From an uncultured Saprospiraceae bacterium (lineage in GTDB: Bacteria; Bacteroidota; Bacteroidia; Chitinophagales; Saprospiraceae), in NCBI GenBank assembly GCA_937944245.1, contig CALDYY010000082.1, forward strand, positions 1 through 38,645: DNA of 38,645 nt, in the 5' to 3' direction. Within the stretch, counting starts at the first letter, position 1. Every line of letters begins with the position of its first letter. Made by a program: the position numbers and the translations under genes. Shown piece by piece: positions 26,157-35,691 of the stretch. The notes below the pieces were generated by a model. It saw nothing but the letters and a program-made list of their open reading frames with translations. It was not told the origin of the DNA and did no database searches.

Positions 26157-27368
26157 ATGGTTCTACATTTAAAAATTTTTGTTCTTGGTTTTTCACTATT
26201 GGTAACAAATTGTAAACCAAGTAAATCCGTTGTGTCTATAAGCTCAGAAGACACCATACCTAGCATCCAACCCATAAAAGTTGGTGCAGCACAACTAGAA
26301 TTGTATTTACCTCAACTCAAAGATAAAACAATTGCCCTAGTGGTGAACCAAACCTCAACTATTGGTAATCAACATCTTGTGGATTCTTTATTAACACATG
26401 GAATCAACATTAAAACCATTTTTGCCCCCGAACATGGCTTTAGAGAAATGGCAGATGCAGGCGCAAAAATCACTGATGCCAAAGACCCAAAAACTCAACT
26501 GCCTATCGTTTCTTTATACGGCACAAAGCGCAAACCTACGCCAGCAGATTTAAAAGATATTGACCTCATTATTTTTGACATCCAAGATGTGGGTGCAAGA
26601 TTTTACACCTATATTTCCTCCATGCACTACGTCATGGAAGCATGCGCCGAAAATAACGTAGATTTTATGGTGTTGGACCGTCCTAACCCCAATGGTCATT
26701 ATGTGGACGGACCTATTTTAGATACTGCTTTTCGTTCTTTTGTAGGTATGCACCCCATACCCGTAGTACATGGTATGACCGTTGGCGAATATGCTAAAAT
26801 GATAAACGGCGAAAGCTGGCTTAAAAAAGGTGTTCAATGCAATTTGGAAGTTATTCCTTGCGAAAATTACACGCATCAAACTTTTTACGAAGTCCCTATC
26901 AAACCCTCCCCCAACTTACCTAATGCTCGTGCCATTTATCTGTATCCCTCGCTTTGTTTTTTTGAGGGAACAGTAGTGAACGAAGGTAGGGGCACTAATA
27001 AGCAGTTCCAAGTATATGGCGACCCAAAAAGCACTATCGGCGACTATGAATATATTCCAGTGGCTATGCCAGGCGCCCAATCACCAAAGCACCAAAATAA
27101 ACTTTGCAGAGGCTTCGATTTATCCAATATTCCTTTGGATTCTTTACAAGCACAAAAGCAACTTAATTTGAATTACTTGATAACATTTTATATGGCATAT
27201 CCCGAACCTGACCAATTTTTTAATAACTTCTTTGATAAGCTCGCTGGCAATGCCATTTTAAGAAAACAAATCATAGCAGGCAATAGCGAAGCCGAAATAA
27301 GGGCTACTTGGCAAGAAGGATTAACCAACTTCAAGAAAATCAGAGCAAAGTATTTAATCTACCCATAG
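26157..27368 (+). CDS. DUF1343/NamZ-like exo-beta-N-acetylmuramidase (GH171-like)
   Basis: This is probably a cell-wall-recycling enzyme that removes terminal N-acetylmuramic acid from peptidoglycan fragments. The NamZ family was formerly DUF1343. The 403-residue protein carries a signal sequence ending LLVTNC (C19, possible lipoprotein although the lipobox is atypical). The DUF1343 core follows: ALVVNQTS (60-67), APEHGFR (90-96, with the conserved EHG), IIFDIQDVGARFYTYISSM (138-156), MVLDRPNPNGHYVDGP (171-186), then NLPNARAIYLYPSLCFFEGT and the GRGTNKQFQVYG motif. The length is typical. It is divergent from the exonuclease gene with only 39 bases between the two ATGs, so at least one promoter must overlap a neighbouring gene. 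No operon partner follows closely. Confidence 0.9.
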   Translation: MVLHLKIFVLGFSLLVTNCKPSKSVVSISSEDTIPSIQPIKVGAAQLELYLPQLKDKTIALVVNQTSTIGNQHLVDSLLTHGINIKTIFAPEHGFREMADAGAKITDAKDPKTQLPIVSLYGTKRKPTPADLKDIDLIIFDIQDVGARFYTYISSMHYVMEACAENNVDFMVLDRPNPNGHYVDGPILDTAFRSFVGMHPIPVVHGMTVGEYAKMINGESWLKKGVQCNLEVIPCENYTHQTFYEVPIKPSPNLPNARAIYLYPSLCFFEGTVVNEGRGTNKQFQVYGDPKSTIGDYEYIPVAMPGAQSPKHQNKLCRGFDLSNIPLDSLQAQKQLNLNYLITFYMAYPEPDQFFNNFFDKLAGNAILRKQIIAGNSEAEIRATWQEGLTNFKKIRAKYLIYP

Positions 27369-27547
27369 AAAATCAATAAGTTTTATTTCGGAATATTATG
27401 CCAAATAAAACATATATATCAAAACTATTTATTAATTCAATAAATTTATTTAAAATTTTTATTCATTTTGTAGGTAAAGAATAAAACTCATATTACATTA
27501 GCATAGAATATCGTGTGAAACAAGTTTTTAACCAAATAATGTAATTT

Positions 27548-30500
27548 ATGAGTCATACAAAACAAAAAACACTCTTACGCTCATTGATGCTATTAGGTTT
27601 TGGGATAATCTTTCAATTCTCATTAGCAGCACAAACGATTAGTGGAACGATTACAGACAACACAAACGAGCCACTTATTGGAGCAAGTGTGTTGGTAAAA
27701 GGCACCTCTACAGGTACTGTTACAGATTTTAACGGCAAATACTCCCTAGATGTAGAAGGTGGAACAGCGATAGTAGTAAGCTATACAGGCTACTTATCGC
27801 AAGAAGTTTCCATAGGTGCAAGTTCCACCATAAATATTGTGATGCAAACTGATGCTGCCCTACTATCTGAGGTGGTCGTTACTGGTTATGGTAGCCAGCG
27901 AAAAGAAAACCTAACAGGTGCAGTAGGAGTAGTTACTGCCAAGGCATTGGAAGCAAGACCTATCACAAATGCTACACAGAGCTTGCAAGGGCAGGTGAGT
28001 GGAGTTTGGGTAAATCAAGTTTCTGGTGAACCAGGAGAAGATGCGGCGGATATACGCATTCGAGGCATTGGAACGCTCAACGACGCTAATCCTTTAATTT
28101 TGGTGGATGGCATTGAAGCACCTTTTGGTAATATTGACCCAAATGACATTGAGTCTATTACCGTACTTAAAGATGCAGCATCGGCAGCTATTTATGGTTC
28201 ACGAGCAGCCAATGGTGTTGTCCTCATTACCACCAAACGCGGTACGCGTAATAGCAAACCCACGTTCAACTATACAGGCTATGCAGGTACTACTCAATCT
28301 GCTGTTATACCTGATTATGTTTGGAATTCAGAGCAGTTTATGCGCCTTAGAAACGAGGCAGACATCAACTCTGGAAGACCACCACTCTACCCCGATGATG
28401 TTATTGCTCAATATCGAAATGGACCAAACACGAACTGGTTTGAAGAGGTATTCCGCAATGCAGCTATTCAGCAGCATAATCTTTCTGTGAGTGGCGGTAG
28501 TGATAAGACCAACTTTAATATTTCGTTGGGCTATTTTAATCAGGAAGGTATTATTGAATTTACAAAAGGAACGGAGCGTTACAACATGCGTCTGAACATG
28601 GATACTGAAATCACCAAGCGATTCACAATAGGTGCGGGTATGTACATTAGCCGTCAAGTATCCGATTTGGACAACATTGGTCAAGATGGAGGGGTGTTGG
28701 CAAGAGCTACTCGCTTAGGTCCTAACTTTCCTGCTTTCGATAGCCAAGGTAGATTGGCAGACCGCGACCGTACTTTGGATGCGATTGAACTTTCCACACC
28801 TAACATTTTAGCAGAAGTGCAAGCCTTGAATAGAGTGCTAAACGATAATCGTTTTCTAGGTAATATATATGGTGAGTATGAAGTAGTAGATGGTTTAAAA
28901 ATTAGAGGAACTTTTGCCGCCAACTATCAGATAGATGACGATAGATATTTCAATCGTCGCTTTGAAACATTTGACTGGCGCACTGGCGAACTAGGATTAG
29001 TCTGGTTAGAAAATCGTCGCTTTGAAAATCAATTTCTAGAGAGGCTAAATCTAACTTCTTGGATACAAGCTACTTACGAAAAAAATATTGGACAACATAG
29101 CTTCAAAGTATTAGGCGGAGCAAATCAAGAAAGTTTTAGAGCGAATTTTTTTAATGCTTCTCGGTTAGAAATTCCTAGTAATTCCCTCCCCGCACTAAGT
29201 ACAGGTAATCCTGAAACAGCTACCAATTCAGGTGGTGCGCAAGAATGGGCTTTACGTTCTTTCTTTGGACGAGTAAATTACACCTTTAATGACAAATACC
29301 TGTTTGAGTTCAACATGCGTAGAGATGGCTCTTCTCGATTTGGAGCTAACAATCGTTGGGCAACTTTTCCTTCTTTCTCAGCAGGTTGGATATTGAGCAG
29401 AGAGGATTTTCTTGCCAATTCAAAAATAATTGACTTTCTGAAATTGAGGGTTTCATGGGGACAATTAGGAAATCAGAACATCGGTAACTATCCCTTTGCA
29501 GCGACTATTTCTTTTGCTCCTGCTTACAATTTTGGCGGTACTATTGTCGGTGCAGCGGCACAAACGACTTTGGGCAATCCAGATATTCGATGGGAAACTA
29601 CTACCCAAACAGATATTGGATTGAACATTGCTGTATTTAAGAAAATCAGTATCGAAGCAGATTATTTCATCAGAAATGCAAAAGACATTCTTTTTGATCA
29701 AAATAATCCAGGCGTTACAGGTGTGCGTGCTCCAACAACACTCAATATTGCACAAGTTGAAAACAGAGGTTGGGAACTTTCTACTAACTACTATGATAAA
29801 ATTGGAAAACTTAATTTTTCCATCGGTGCTAATGTAACAAAGGTAGAAAGTAAGGTGCTGCAAATTGACCCTTCAGTATCTGGCGACGCTGACCGCGTTA
29901 TTGATGGGGCTTTCGTCACACAACGCGGTGCGCCCATCAACGCGCTTTATGGATTAGAAGCTATCAGCATTTTTCAAAATCAAGCAGAAATTGATGCAGC
30001 GCCTAACCAATCCGCATTCGGTACGCCAACACCTGGTGACTTACGCTACCGAGACATTAATGGTGATGGTGTGATAACAATTGACGATAGAACAATTTTA
30101 GGTAAAGACAACCCAAGTTGGATTTATGGCATTAATGCAAACTTCAACATCAAAGGTTTCGATTTAGGGGTTATTATTCAAGGGGTTGGCGATGCACAAA
30201 CCTTTGAAACCGCTCGTTTCTATGCACCCTTTGCCAATAGTGGCGGTGTATCTACCATTTGGAATGATCGTTGGACACCAGATAATCCAAATGCTTCGCT
30301 GCCTAAAATCAGAATTGCACAAGGTGGTGTGAACAACAACGTGAATCATTCTTGGTGGATGACAGAAAGAGGTTATCTACGTTTGAAAAACCTGCAAATA
30401 GGTTATACCATTCCAGCGTCTGTATTGAAAGATAACTTCTTACAAAGTGTTCGCTTCTTTGCAAATGGTACAAATTTATTGACCTTTACCAAGTTTATTG

Positions 30501-30598
30501 GTTTTGACCCAGAAACGGTTAGACAGCGTAATACTAATGGAACAGAGACCTATCCACAGCTAAAAATGTTCACGGCTGGTGTAAATGTTCGATTCTAA
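27548..30598 (+). CDS. SusC/RagA-family TonB-linked outer-membrane transporter
   Basis: This 1016-residue importer forms the barrel of a SusCD complex. It has a signal peptide (1-28, ending SLAAQ), a CarboxypepD_reg-like domain (about 30-100; ISGTITDNTNEPLIGASV), the SusC-specific linker LLSEVVVTGYGSQRKENLTG (105-124) and a plug domain with GIRIRG-like ADIRIRGIGTLN and ILVDGIE, then SITVLKDASA-type SITVLKDAASAAIYGSRAA (203-221). The C-terminal 22-strand barrel ends in FTAGVNVRF, with the expected terminal aromatic. No STN secretin-like N-domain is present, so direct anti-sigma signalling is unlikely. susD follows 119 bases later, a wider gap than the usual few bases. The substrate is unknown, and no glycoside hydrolase is next to it. 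Confidence 0.95.
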   Translation: MSHTKQKTLLRSLMLLGFGIIFQFSLAAQTISGTITDNTNEPLIGASVLVKGTSTGTVTDFNGKYSLDVEGGTAIVVSYTGYLSQEVSIGASSTINIVMQTDAALLSEVVVTGYGSQRKENLTGAVGVVTAKALEARPITNATQSLQGQVSGVWVNQVSGEPGEDAADIRIRGIGTLNDANPLILVDGIEAPFGNIDPNDIESITVLKDAASAAIYGSRAANGVVLITTKRGTRNSKPTFNYTGYAGTTQSAVIPDYVWNSEQFMRLRNEADINSGRPPLYPDDVIAQYRNGPNTNWFEEVFRNAAIQQHNLSVSGGSDKTNFNISLGYFNQEGIIEFTKGTERYNMRLNMDTEITKRFTIGAGMYISRQVSDLDNIGQDGGVLARATRLGPNFPAFDSQGRLADRDRTLDAIELSTPNILAEVQALNRVLNDNRFLGNIYGEYEVVDGLKIRGTFAANYQIDDDRYFNRRFETFDWRTGELGLVWLENRRFENQFLERLNLTSWIQATYEKNIGQHSFKVLGGANQESFRANFFNASRLEIPSNSLPALSTGNPETATNSGGAQEWALRSFFGRVNYTFNDKYLFEFNMRRDGSSRFGANNRWATFPSFSAGWILSREDFLANSKIIDFLKLRVSWGQLGNQNIGNYPFAATISFAPAYNFGGTIVGAAAQTTLGNPDIRWETTTQTDIGLNIAVFKKISIEADYFIRNAKDILFDQNNPGVTGVRAPTTLNIAQVENRGWELSTNYYDKIGKLNFSIGANVTKVESKVLQIDPSVSGDADRVIDGAFVTQRGAPINALYGLEAISIFQNQAEIDAAPNQSAFGTPTPGDLRYRDINGDGVITIDDRTILGKDNPSWIYGINANFNIKGFDLGVIIQGVGDAQTFETARFYAPFANSGGVSTIWNDRWTPDNPNASLPKIRIAQGGVNNNVNHSWWMTERGYLRLKNLQIGYTIPASVLKDNFLQSVRFFANGTNLLTFTKFIGFDPETVRQRNTNGTETYPQLKMFTAGVNVRF

Positions 30599-30609
30599 AA
30601 TAGCGTAAG

Positions 30610-30643
30610 GCAAAAAGATGCAACAAACAAATTCATCTTTTGC
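30610..30643. repeat. Hairpin in the susC-susD gap
   Basis: GCAAAAAGATG (30610-30620) pairs with CATCTTTTGC (30634-30643), ten pairs with one bulged A and a 13-base loop. It lies just after the susC stop. It may stabilise the susC message or attenuate read-through. Confidence 0.4.
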
Positions 30644-30686
30644 GTTAAGATGACAATAGTAAATAACAATAATAAACAAAATAGCA

Positions 30687-30694
30687 TAATTTTG
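30687..30694 (+). promoter_or_regulatory. Possible -7 box before susD
   Basis: TAATTTTG is an exact TAnnTTTG match 23 bases before the susD ATG. The -33 region is A-rich without a clear TTG. It could give susD extra expression independent of susC, but the support is thin. Confidence 0.25.
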
Positions 30695-30717
30695 TATTAA
30701 AATTAAATAAAAAAGTT

Positions 30718-32286
30718 ATGAAACATATTAATAAAGCGTTTGCATTCTTGATAATTTTTCTATTAGGAACTACTGCTTGTAACAAAGATTTTTTAGAAAG
30801 AAATCCTATTGATCAAGGTAGCGTCTCTGGTTTCTTTGAAACACAGGAAGATGTTATCAGAGCCGTAAATGGTATTTATGATGTATTTCAAGGTAGCATT
30901 TGGGGGGGCGCATTCTATTGGATGCAGCACAACTTTGATATTATGACGGATAATGGCGTGGGCTGTTGCCCATGGGAACAGCAATATACAACTATTGCGA
31001 AGGGAGAACATAACTCTACAACAGGTGGTATCATTAACTTGAAATGGGATTTCGGATACGAAGGTATTTTCCGTGCCAATTCTGTGCTAGAAAACATCGA
31101 AAAGGTAAAACTAGATGCCAATACGCAAAAGTTAATCGTTGCAGAGGTTCGTTTCTTGAGAGGGTTATTTTATCAAGAAATGACTAATTTATACGGTGAT
31201 TTACCACTCATTTTAAAAGTGATTGACAGAAAAGAAGCCTTGACTGTAAAAAGAGACCCTAAACAGCAGGTATTGGCTGCTATTTATGCTGATTTAGATT
31301 TTGCCGAAGCTAATCTTGGATTAACACCTTTCAGAGGGGATATTGGTCGCCCTACTAAGCAAGCAGCTATTGCTGTGAAAGCAAGATTAAAACTATACAA
31401 TAAAGATTATCAAGGTGCAGCAGCAGAGGCTAAAAAAATTATGGATTTAGCAGCAGCTAATCCAAGTTTAATTGGCTTAGTAGAGAACTATGTAGATGTA
31501 TTTAGTCCAACGAACGAAAACAATAAAGAAGTCTTATTTGATATTCAATATAAAGGTGGAACGCAAGGTGAAGGTAACTTTGTACAGGTAGCACTTGCTC
31601 CTGGACCTGAAGGCACGCCAGGCAACGGATGGGGTTCTATTACTCCTACTGACCAACTAGCAAATTCTTTTTACATGAGAGATGGTCTGCCAAGCAGTCA
31701 GTCGCCTTTGTTTGATGCAAACAATCCTTATGCCAATAGAGACCCTCGCTTATTGGGCAACCTTTTTGTACCTGGTCTTTCTACTTGGAGAGGTGAGACA
31801 TACAAAGCCAGTTTGTCAGGATTTTCCCCATTTTTTGCAGTCAGAAAGTGGGTTGACCCAAATGCATTGATTGGTGAAAATGGTTGTTCTTGCAATGAGA
31901 CCAACTTTATCTTATATCGCTACGCAGATATTTTGATGATTTTTGCGGAAGCTACAAACGAATTAAGCGGTCCAACAGCAGCAGTTTATGATGCGGTTAA
32001 TCAGATTCGCAAAAGAGCAGGTATGCCAGATTTTCCTGCTGGCTTAACTAAAGACCAAATGCGAGAGGAAATCAAGCATGAGCGTCATGTTGAATTTCCT
32101 TGGGAAGGAACACGTTATTTTGACTTAATTCGTTGGGGCGATGCGGAAAAGGTAATTCCAAATGTTACTTTATTCGGTCAATCCTTAGATGCTAGAGTTT
32201 TTCAAGCACCTAAGCATAATCTTTTCCCTATTCCACAAAAAGAAATTGACCTGAATTCAAATTTAACGCAGAATCCTGGTTATTAA
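30718..32286 (+). CDS. SusD/RagB-family substrate-binding lipoprotein
   Basis: This surface lipoprotein caps the SusC barrel and binds its substrate. The signal peptide ends in LLGTTAC with lipidated C21, followed by the typical NKDFLERNPIDQ. The TPR-rich SusD fold is seen in the segments GIFRANSVLENIEKVK, AEVRFLRGLFYQEMTNLYGDLPL and LYRYADILMIFAEATNE. It ends with the characteristic HERHVEFPWEGTRYFDLIRW and a C-terminal LFPIPQKEIDLNSNLTQNPGY, the normal end of RagB/SusD proteins. The 522-residue length is typical. It pairs with the SusC gene upstream. A perfect 15-bp hairpin stands 37 bases after its stop. Confidence 0.95.
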   Translation: MKHINKAFAFLIIFLLGTTACNKDFLERNPIDQGSVSGFFETQEDVIRAVNGIYDVFQGSIWGGAFYWMQHNFDIMTDNGVGCCPWEQQYTTIAKGEHNSTTGGIINLKWDFGYEGIFRANSVLENIEKVKLDANTQKLIVAEVRFLRGLFYQEMTNLYGDLPLILKVIDRKEALTVKRDPKQQVLAAIYADLDFAEANLGLTPFRGDIGRPTKQAAIAVKARLKLYNKDYQGAAAEAKKIMDLAAANPSLIGLVENYVDVFSPTNENNKEVLFDIQYKGGTQGEGNFVQVALAPGPEGTPGNGWGSITPTDQLANSFYMRDGLPSSQSPLFDANNPYANRDPRLLGNLFVPGLSTWRGETYKASLSGFSPFFAVRKWVDPNALIGENGCSCNETNFILYRYADILMIFAEATNELSGPTAAVYDAVNQIRKRAGMPDFPAGLTKDQMREEIKHERHVEFPWEGTRYFDLIRWGDAEKVIPNVTLFGQSLDARVFQAPKHNLFPIPQKEIDLNSNLTQNPGY

Positions 32287-32322
32287 GAACTAAAGGGACT
32301 ATAAAGAAAGTATTGTTTAGAA

Positions 32323-32359
32323 AATAAAGATCGAGTTATTTTTGAACTCGATCTTTATT
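32323..32359 (+). terminator. Perfect 15-bp hairpin after susD, terminator or attenuator
   Basis: AATAAAGATCGAGTT (32323-32337) pairs exactly with 32345-32359 around a 7-base loop. A moderately T-rich tail (CTTATTC) follows. It ends only 20 bases before the ATG of the di-haem peroxidase gene, so it either ends susCD or lies within the leader of the next gene, with read-through possible. Confidence 0.7.
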
Positions 32360-32379
32360 CTTATTCAACCGATTGGCAC

Positions 32380-33759
32380 ATGAAATTGAAAAATAAATCT
32401 AATCTATTTATCATTCTTGCGTTTGCGCTATCAATATCTAACTGTACATCAGTAGAAGAATCCAATATATCAAAAGAGGAAACTTATGGCACATTGGATG
32501 AGGCACTAGAAGCCAAATTAAAGCAAGCGTCACAAGGTAATGGCTTGTCGTTTTTCACTATGCCGAGTGAAACCGACTATGCAAGTATCCCGCAAGACCC
32601 TAATAATAAAATCTCTAAAGAAAAAGTAACCCTTGGGCAGTTATTGTTCCATGAATCAGCTATCGGTATAAATCCAAGAAAATTAGCGCAAGCAGGAACT
32701 TACTCTTGCGCATCATGTCATCATGCAGCGGCTGGCTTCCAAGCAGGTATTCGTCAAGGTGTGGGAGAAGGAGGATTGGGTTTTGGAAAGGCAGGCGAAA
32801 ATAGAAAAATTATTTCTGACTACGGTTTTGATTTCCTAGACATCCAACCAATTAGAACCCCAACCGTATTAAACACAGCTTGGCAGGAAGTGATGTTATG
32901 GAATGGTCAACTAGGTAATACACCTATCAATAAAGGTACAGAAGCCAAATGGGCATTGCGAAGCCCAAAAGCTCTTAACTTTTTGGGATTTCAAGGTCTG
33001 GAAATCCAAGCTATGGCAGGTTTAATCATACACCGACAAAGAGTGAATGCACAGCTAGTAGAAAAATACCCTGAATACAAAGCACTTTTCGATAAAGCCT
33101 TCCCTGATTATCCAGAAAATCGCCGCTACACAGATACCATTGCTGGACTGGCGATTGCCGCTTATGAGCGCACCATGATAACCAACCAAGCGCCATTCCA
33201 AAAATGGCTGCAAGGCGATAAAGACGCGTTAACAGAGAAAGAAAAAAAGGGAGCTATTCTATTTTTTGACAAAGCAGCTTGCGTAAATTGCCATACAGGA
33301 CCCGCATTGAGTAGCAATCAATTTCATGCACTAGGCATGAAAGACCTTATCGGAGAAGGCGTAACGAACACCGTTGGACAAGACTTCTTCACTTCGGCAG
33401 AAGGGCGTGGTGGTTTTACTGGTAAAGCGGAAGAACTTTATCAATTCAAAGTACCCACACTTTACAACCTAGCCGATGTTTCTTTTTACGGACATGGAGG
33501 CAGTTTCAGAACAATTCGCAGTGTGGTAGAGTACAAAAACCTAGCGCAAGCAGAAAACGAAATAGTTCCTAAAGCTCAACTCTCCAAACAATTTAAACCA
33601 CTTAATTTAAGCCAAGAAGAAATTGACCAAATCACTGCTTTTTTAGAGCGAGGGCTTCGCGACCCAAATCTATTAAGGTACGTACCTAATCGTTTACCTT
33701 CGGGAAATTGTTTTCCCAACAATGATGATATTTCAAAAGCCGATTTAGGCTGTCAGTAA
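32380..33759 (+). CDS. Di-haem cytochrome c peroxidase/MauG-family lipoprotein
   Basis: This exported redox enzyme has two c-type haems. The signal peptide ends at SISNC (C22, possible lipoprotein). The two haem-attachment motifs are CASCH (110-114) and CVNCH (301-305), and VTLGQLLFHE (83-92) and IRTPTVLNTAWQEVMLWNGQ (158-177) are hallmark regions of bacterial CcpA/MauG-type enzymes. The segment PALSSNQFHALGM follows the second haem. Family members reduce H2O2 or oxidise protein and metal substrates. I cannot tell which from the axial ligands. At 459 residues it is somewhat longer than classical CcpA (about 320-350). It is the first gene of a close run: the CRTAC1-type gene begins 13 bases after its stop. 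Confidence 0.92.
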   Translation: MKLKNKSNLFIILAFALSISNCTSVEESNISKEETYGTLDEALEAKLKQASQGNGLSFFTMPSETDYASIPQDPNNKISKEKVTLGQLLFHESAIGINPRKLAQAGTYSCASCHHAAAGFQAGIRQGVGEGGLGFGKAGENRKIISDYGFDFLDIQPIRTPTVLNTAWQEVMLWNGQLGNTPINKGTEAKWALRSPKALNFLGFQGLEIQAMAGLIIHRQRVNAQLVEKYPEYKALFDKAFPDYPENRRYTDTIAGLAIAAYERTMITNQAPFQKWLQGDKDALTEKEKKGAILFFDKAACVNCHTGPALSSNQFHALGMKDLIGEGVTNTVGQDFFTSAEGRGGFTGKAEELYQFKVPTLYNLADVSFYGHGGSFRTIRSVVEYKNLAQAENEIVPKAQLSKQFKPLNLSQEEIDQITAFLERGLRDPNLLRYVPNRLPSGNCFPNNDDISKADLGCQ

Positions 33760-33772
33760 AAAAACAGAAATC

Positions 33773-35674
33773 ATGAAACGGAAATCACTGTTGTTTTTTG
33801 CTTTGTTTATGGGAGGATTAACTTTGCAAGCGCAAGAAAAAAAATTTGTTGAAGTATCCGCAGCAGCAGGCATCAATCATGCCTTTAAAATAGATTTAGC
33901 CACTTTTGGCGGCGGTGCTTGTGTGATAGATTTCGATAATGATGGCTTTGAAGACCTCTATGTGACAGGTGGAGTAAATCCCGATGTGCTTTATCGAAAT
34001 AATGGCGATGGCACGTTTACAGACATTCATAAAACGGCTGGCTTTGAGCGTACTTACATGACCTATACACAAGGTGTAACTGCAGCCGATGTAAATAGAG
34101 ATGGTTACAAAGACTTACTCATTACCACAATGAACTTTTTGGATAATCGTCGAACCATTTCACCTAATTTGCTTTACCTCAACAATGGCGACGGTACGTT
34201 CAAAGAAGTAACTCAAGCGTGGGGTCTGGAAAATTATCGTGTAAATAGCATGAGTGCTACTTTTGGCGACATCAATGCAGATGGTTATCCCGATTTGTAT
34301 GTGAGCAATTATTTTAGCAATTCCACCACAGGCATCTCCATTTATAACGAACAAACCATTACCAATTCCTTTCAGCCTTCCATTGATTTTCTATTTATCA
34401 ATGTAGGTGGGCAAAAGTTTGTGGATGCACGCACTTTTTATGGCTTGGATTATGTTGGTTTTGGGTTTCAAGGCGTATTCACCGATTATGACAACGACGG
34501 AGATTTGGACTTATATGTAATTAACGATTTTGGATTTAAAAGTACCACAAATCTAATGTTCCGAAATGAATACCCTAAAAGGAAATTCACCAACCGCACC
34601 TTACAACTAGCCTTAAATTATGGAATGAACGCCATGGGTATTGCGCCAGCAGATTACAACTTCGATGGTTACATGGATTATTTTGTCACGAATTTGGGAA
34701 CTAGCCTCTTTTCTGTCAACCAGCAAGCACAAGGCAAAGCATTTGTGGACAGAACCGTTCAAACAGGGCTTGCTATTCCCACTATTTACGATTCACTTTA
34801 CGTAGGACCGCCTGTGAGTTGGGGGGCTAATTTTTTCGATTACGACCATGATATGGACATGGATTTGTTCGTTTGTAATGGCGCACTCAATCCAACCATT
34901 CGCCCTAATCCTAATTTCTTCTTTGAATTTACAGACGGACGTTTTGAAGAAGTAGCAAAAAAAATGGATTTATTCGATTACAGGATTGGCAGAGGTTCTG
35001 TTGTTTTTGATTACGACAACGACGGAGATTTAGACCTATTTGTAGTAAATCAAATTCCAAGAGACCCTACTCCTCAGTTACTTCCTGCTCGTTGTTTACT
35101 TTATCGAAACGATGCTGCGAAAGGCAACTGGTTAAAAGTTGAACTGCAAGGTGTGCAAGCAGATAAAAACGGAATTGGTTCAAAAGTAGAAATTCGAGTG
35201 AATGGGAAACTACTTATTCGTGAAATAGACGGCGGTTCAAGCCATATTTCGCAGAACAGCACTATTGCTCACTTTGGCTTGAGTGATGCTAAAGAAGTAG
35301 AATCTATAACGGTAAAATGGGTAGGTGGAAAACAACAAACCATTTCTAAAATAGCAGCTAATCAACACATTATTATCAAGGAAAATATGGATGATGCGGA
35401 AAGTACCACTTCAAAGCAAAATCAATTTACTGTTTCTCCAACAGTTTTCACCGATAACGTATTTCTTACTTATGACCTTGAAAAAGAATCGCCTATACAA
35501 ATCAATATTTTGGATAGTCAAGGTAGATTAGTAGAACGGTTAGCCAACATCAAAAATCCTACCTCAACAGGCGTTTGGCAATGGGAAGTGAATAAAAATT
35601 TAGCACCTGGAATGTATATTTTTCAAATACAAACAGCACAAGGCGTCATGGCAAACAAAGCAATTAAATTATGA
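33773..35674 (+). CDS. CRTAC1/ASPIC-type FG-GAP repeat protein with T9SS type A sorting domain
   Basis: This secreted protein of 633 residues has a signal peptide (1-20, LTLQA before Q). It carries at least seven calcium-loop-like VCBS/FG-GAP elements of the DxDxDGxxDL type (DFDNDGFEDL, DVNRDGYKDL, DINADGYPDL, DYDNDGDLDL twice, DYNFDGYMDY, DYDHDMDMDL), predicting a Ca2+-binding beta-propeller. An ASPIC/UnbV domain (about 462-535; NGIGSKVEIRVNGK, EIDGGSSHISQN, HFGLSDA) follows, then a T9SS type A tail (551-633; FTVSPTVFTDNVFLTYDLE, then LAPGMYIFQIQ and KAIKL). The T9SS should place it on the cell surface or outside. The molecular role of the ASPIC family is not established. It lies between the di-haem peroxidase and the type B protein with gaps of 13 and 17 bases. 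Confidence 0.92.
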   Translation: MKRKSLLFFALFMGGLTLQAQEKKFVEVSAAAGINHAFKIDLATFGGGACVIDFDNDGFEDLYVTGGVNPDVLYRNNGDGTFTDIHKTAGFERTYMTYTQGVTAADVNRDGYKDLLITTMNFLDNRRTISPNLLYLNNGDGTFKEVTQAWGLENYRVNSMSATFGDINADGYPDLYVSNYFSNSTTGISIYNEQTITNSFQPSIDFLFINVGGQKFVDARTFYGLDYVGFGFQGVFTDYDNDGDLDLYVINDFGFKSTTNLMFRNEYPKRKFTNRTLQLALNYGMNAMGIAPADYNFDGYMDYFVTNLGTSLFSVNQQAQGKAFVDRTVQTGLAIPTIYDSLYVGPPVSWGANFFDYDHDMDMDLFVCNGALNPTIRPNPNFFFEFTDGRFEEVAKKMDLFDYRIGRGSVVFDYDNDGDLDLFVVNQIPRDPTPQLLPARCLLYRNDAAKGNWLKVELQGVQADKNGIGSKVEIRVNGKLLIREIDGGSSHISQNSTIAHFGLSDAKEVESITVKWVGGKQQTISKIAANQHIIIKENMDDAESTTSKQNQFTVSPTVFTDNVFLTYDLEKESPIQINILDSQGRLVERLANIKNPTSTGVWQWEVNKNLAPGMYIFQIQTAQGVMANKAIKL

Positions 35675-35691
35675 AGTAAAAGTAGGTTAGC

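Noticed and set aside
27505-27530. GTGTGAAACA resembling half of a parS site
   Set aside because: The other half of the palindrome is absent; it is not a parS consensus and no proper parS was seen near parAB.
28107-28490. 127-codon + frame inside susC
   Set aside because: Out-of-frame shadow of the SusC plug region; the composition is unlike a real protein.
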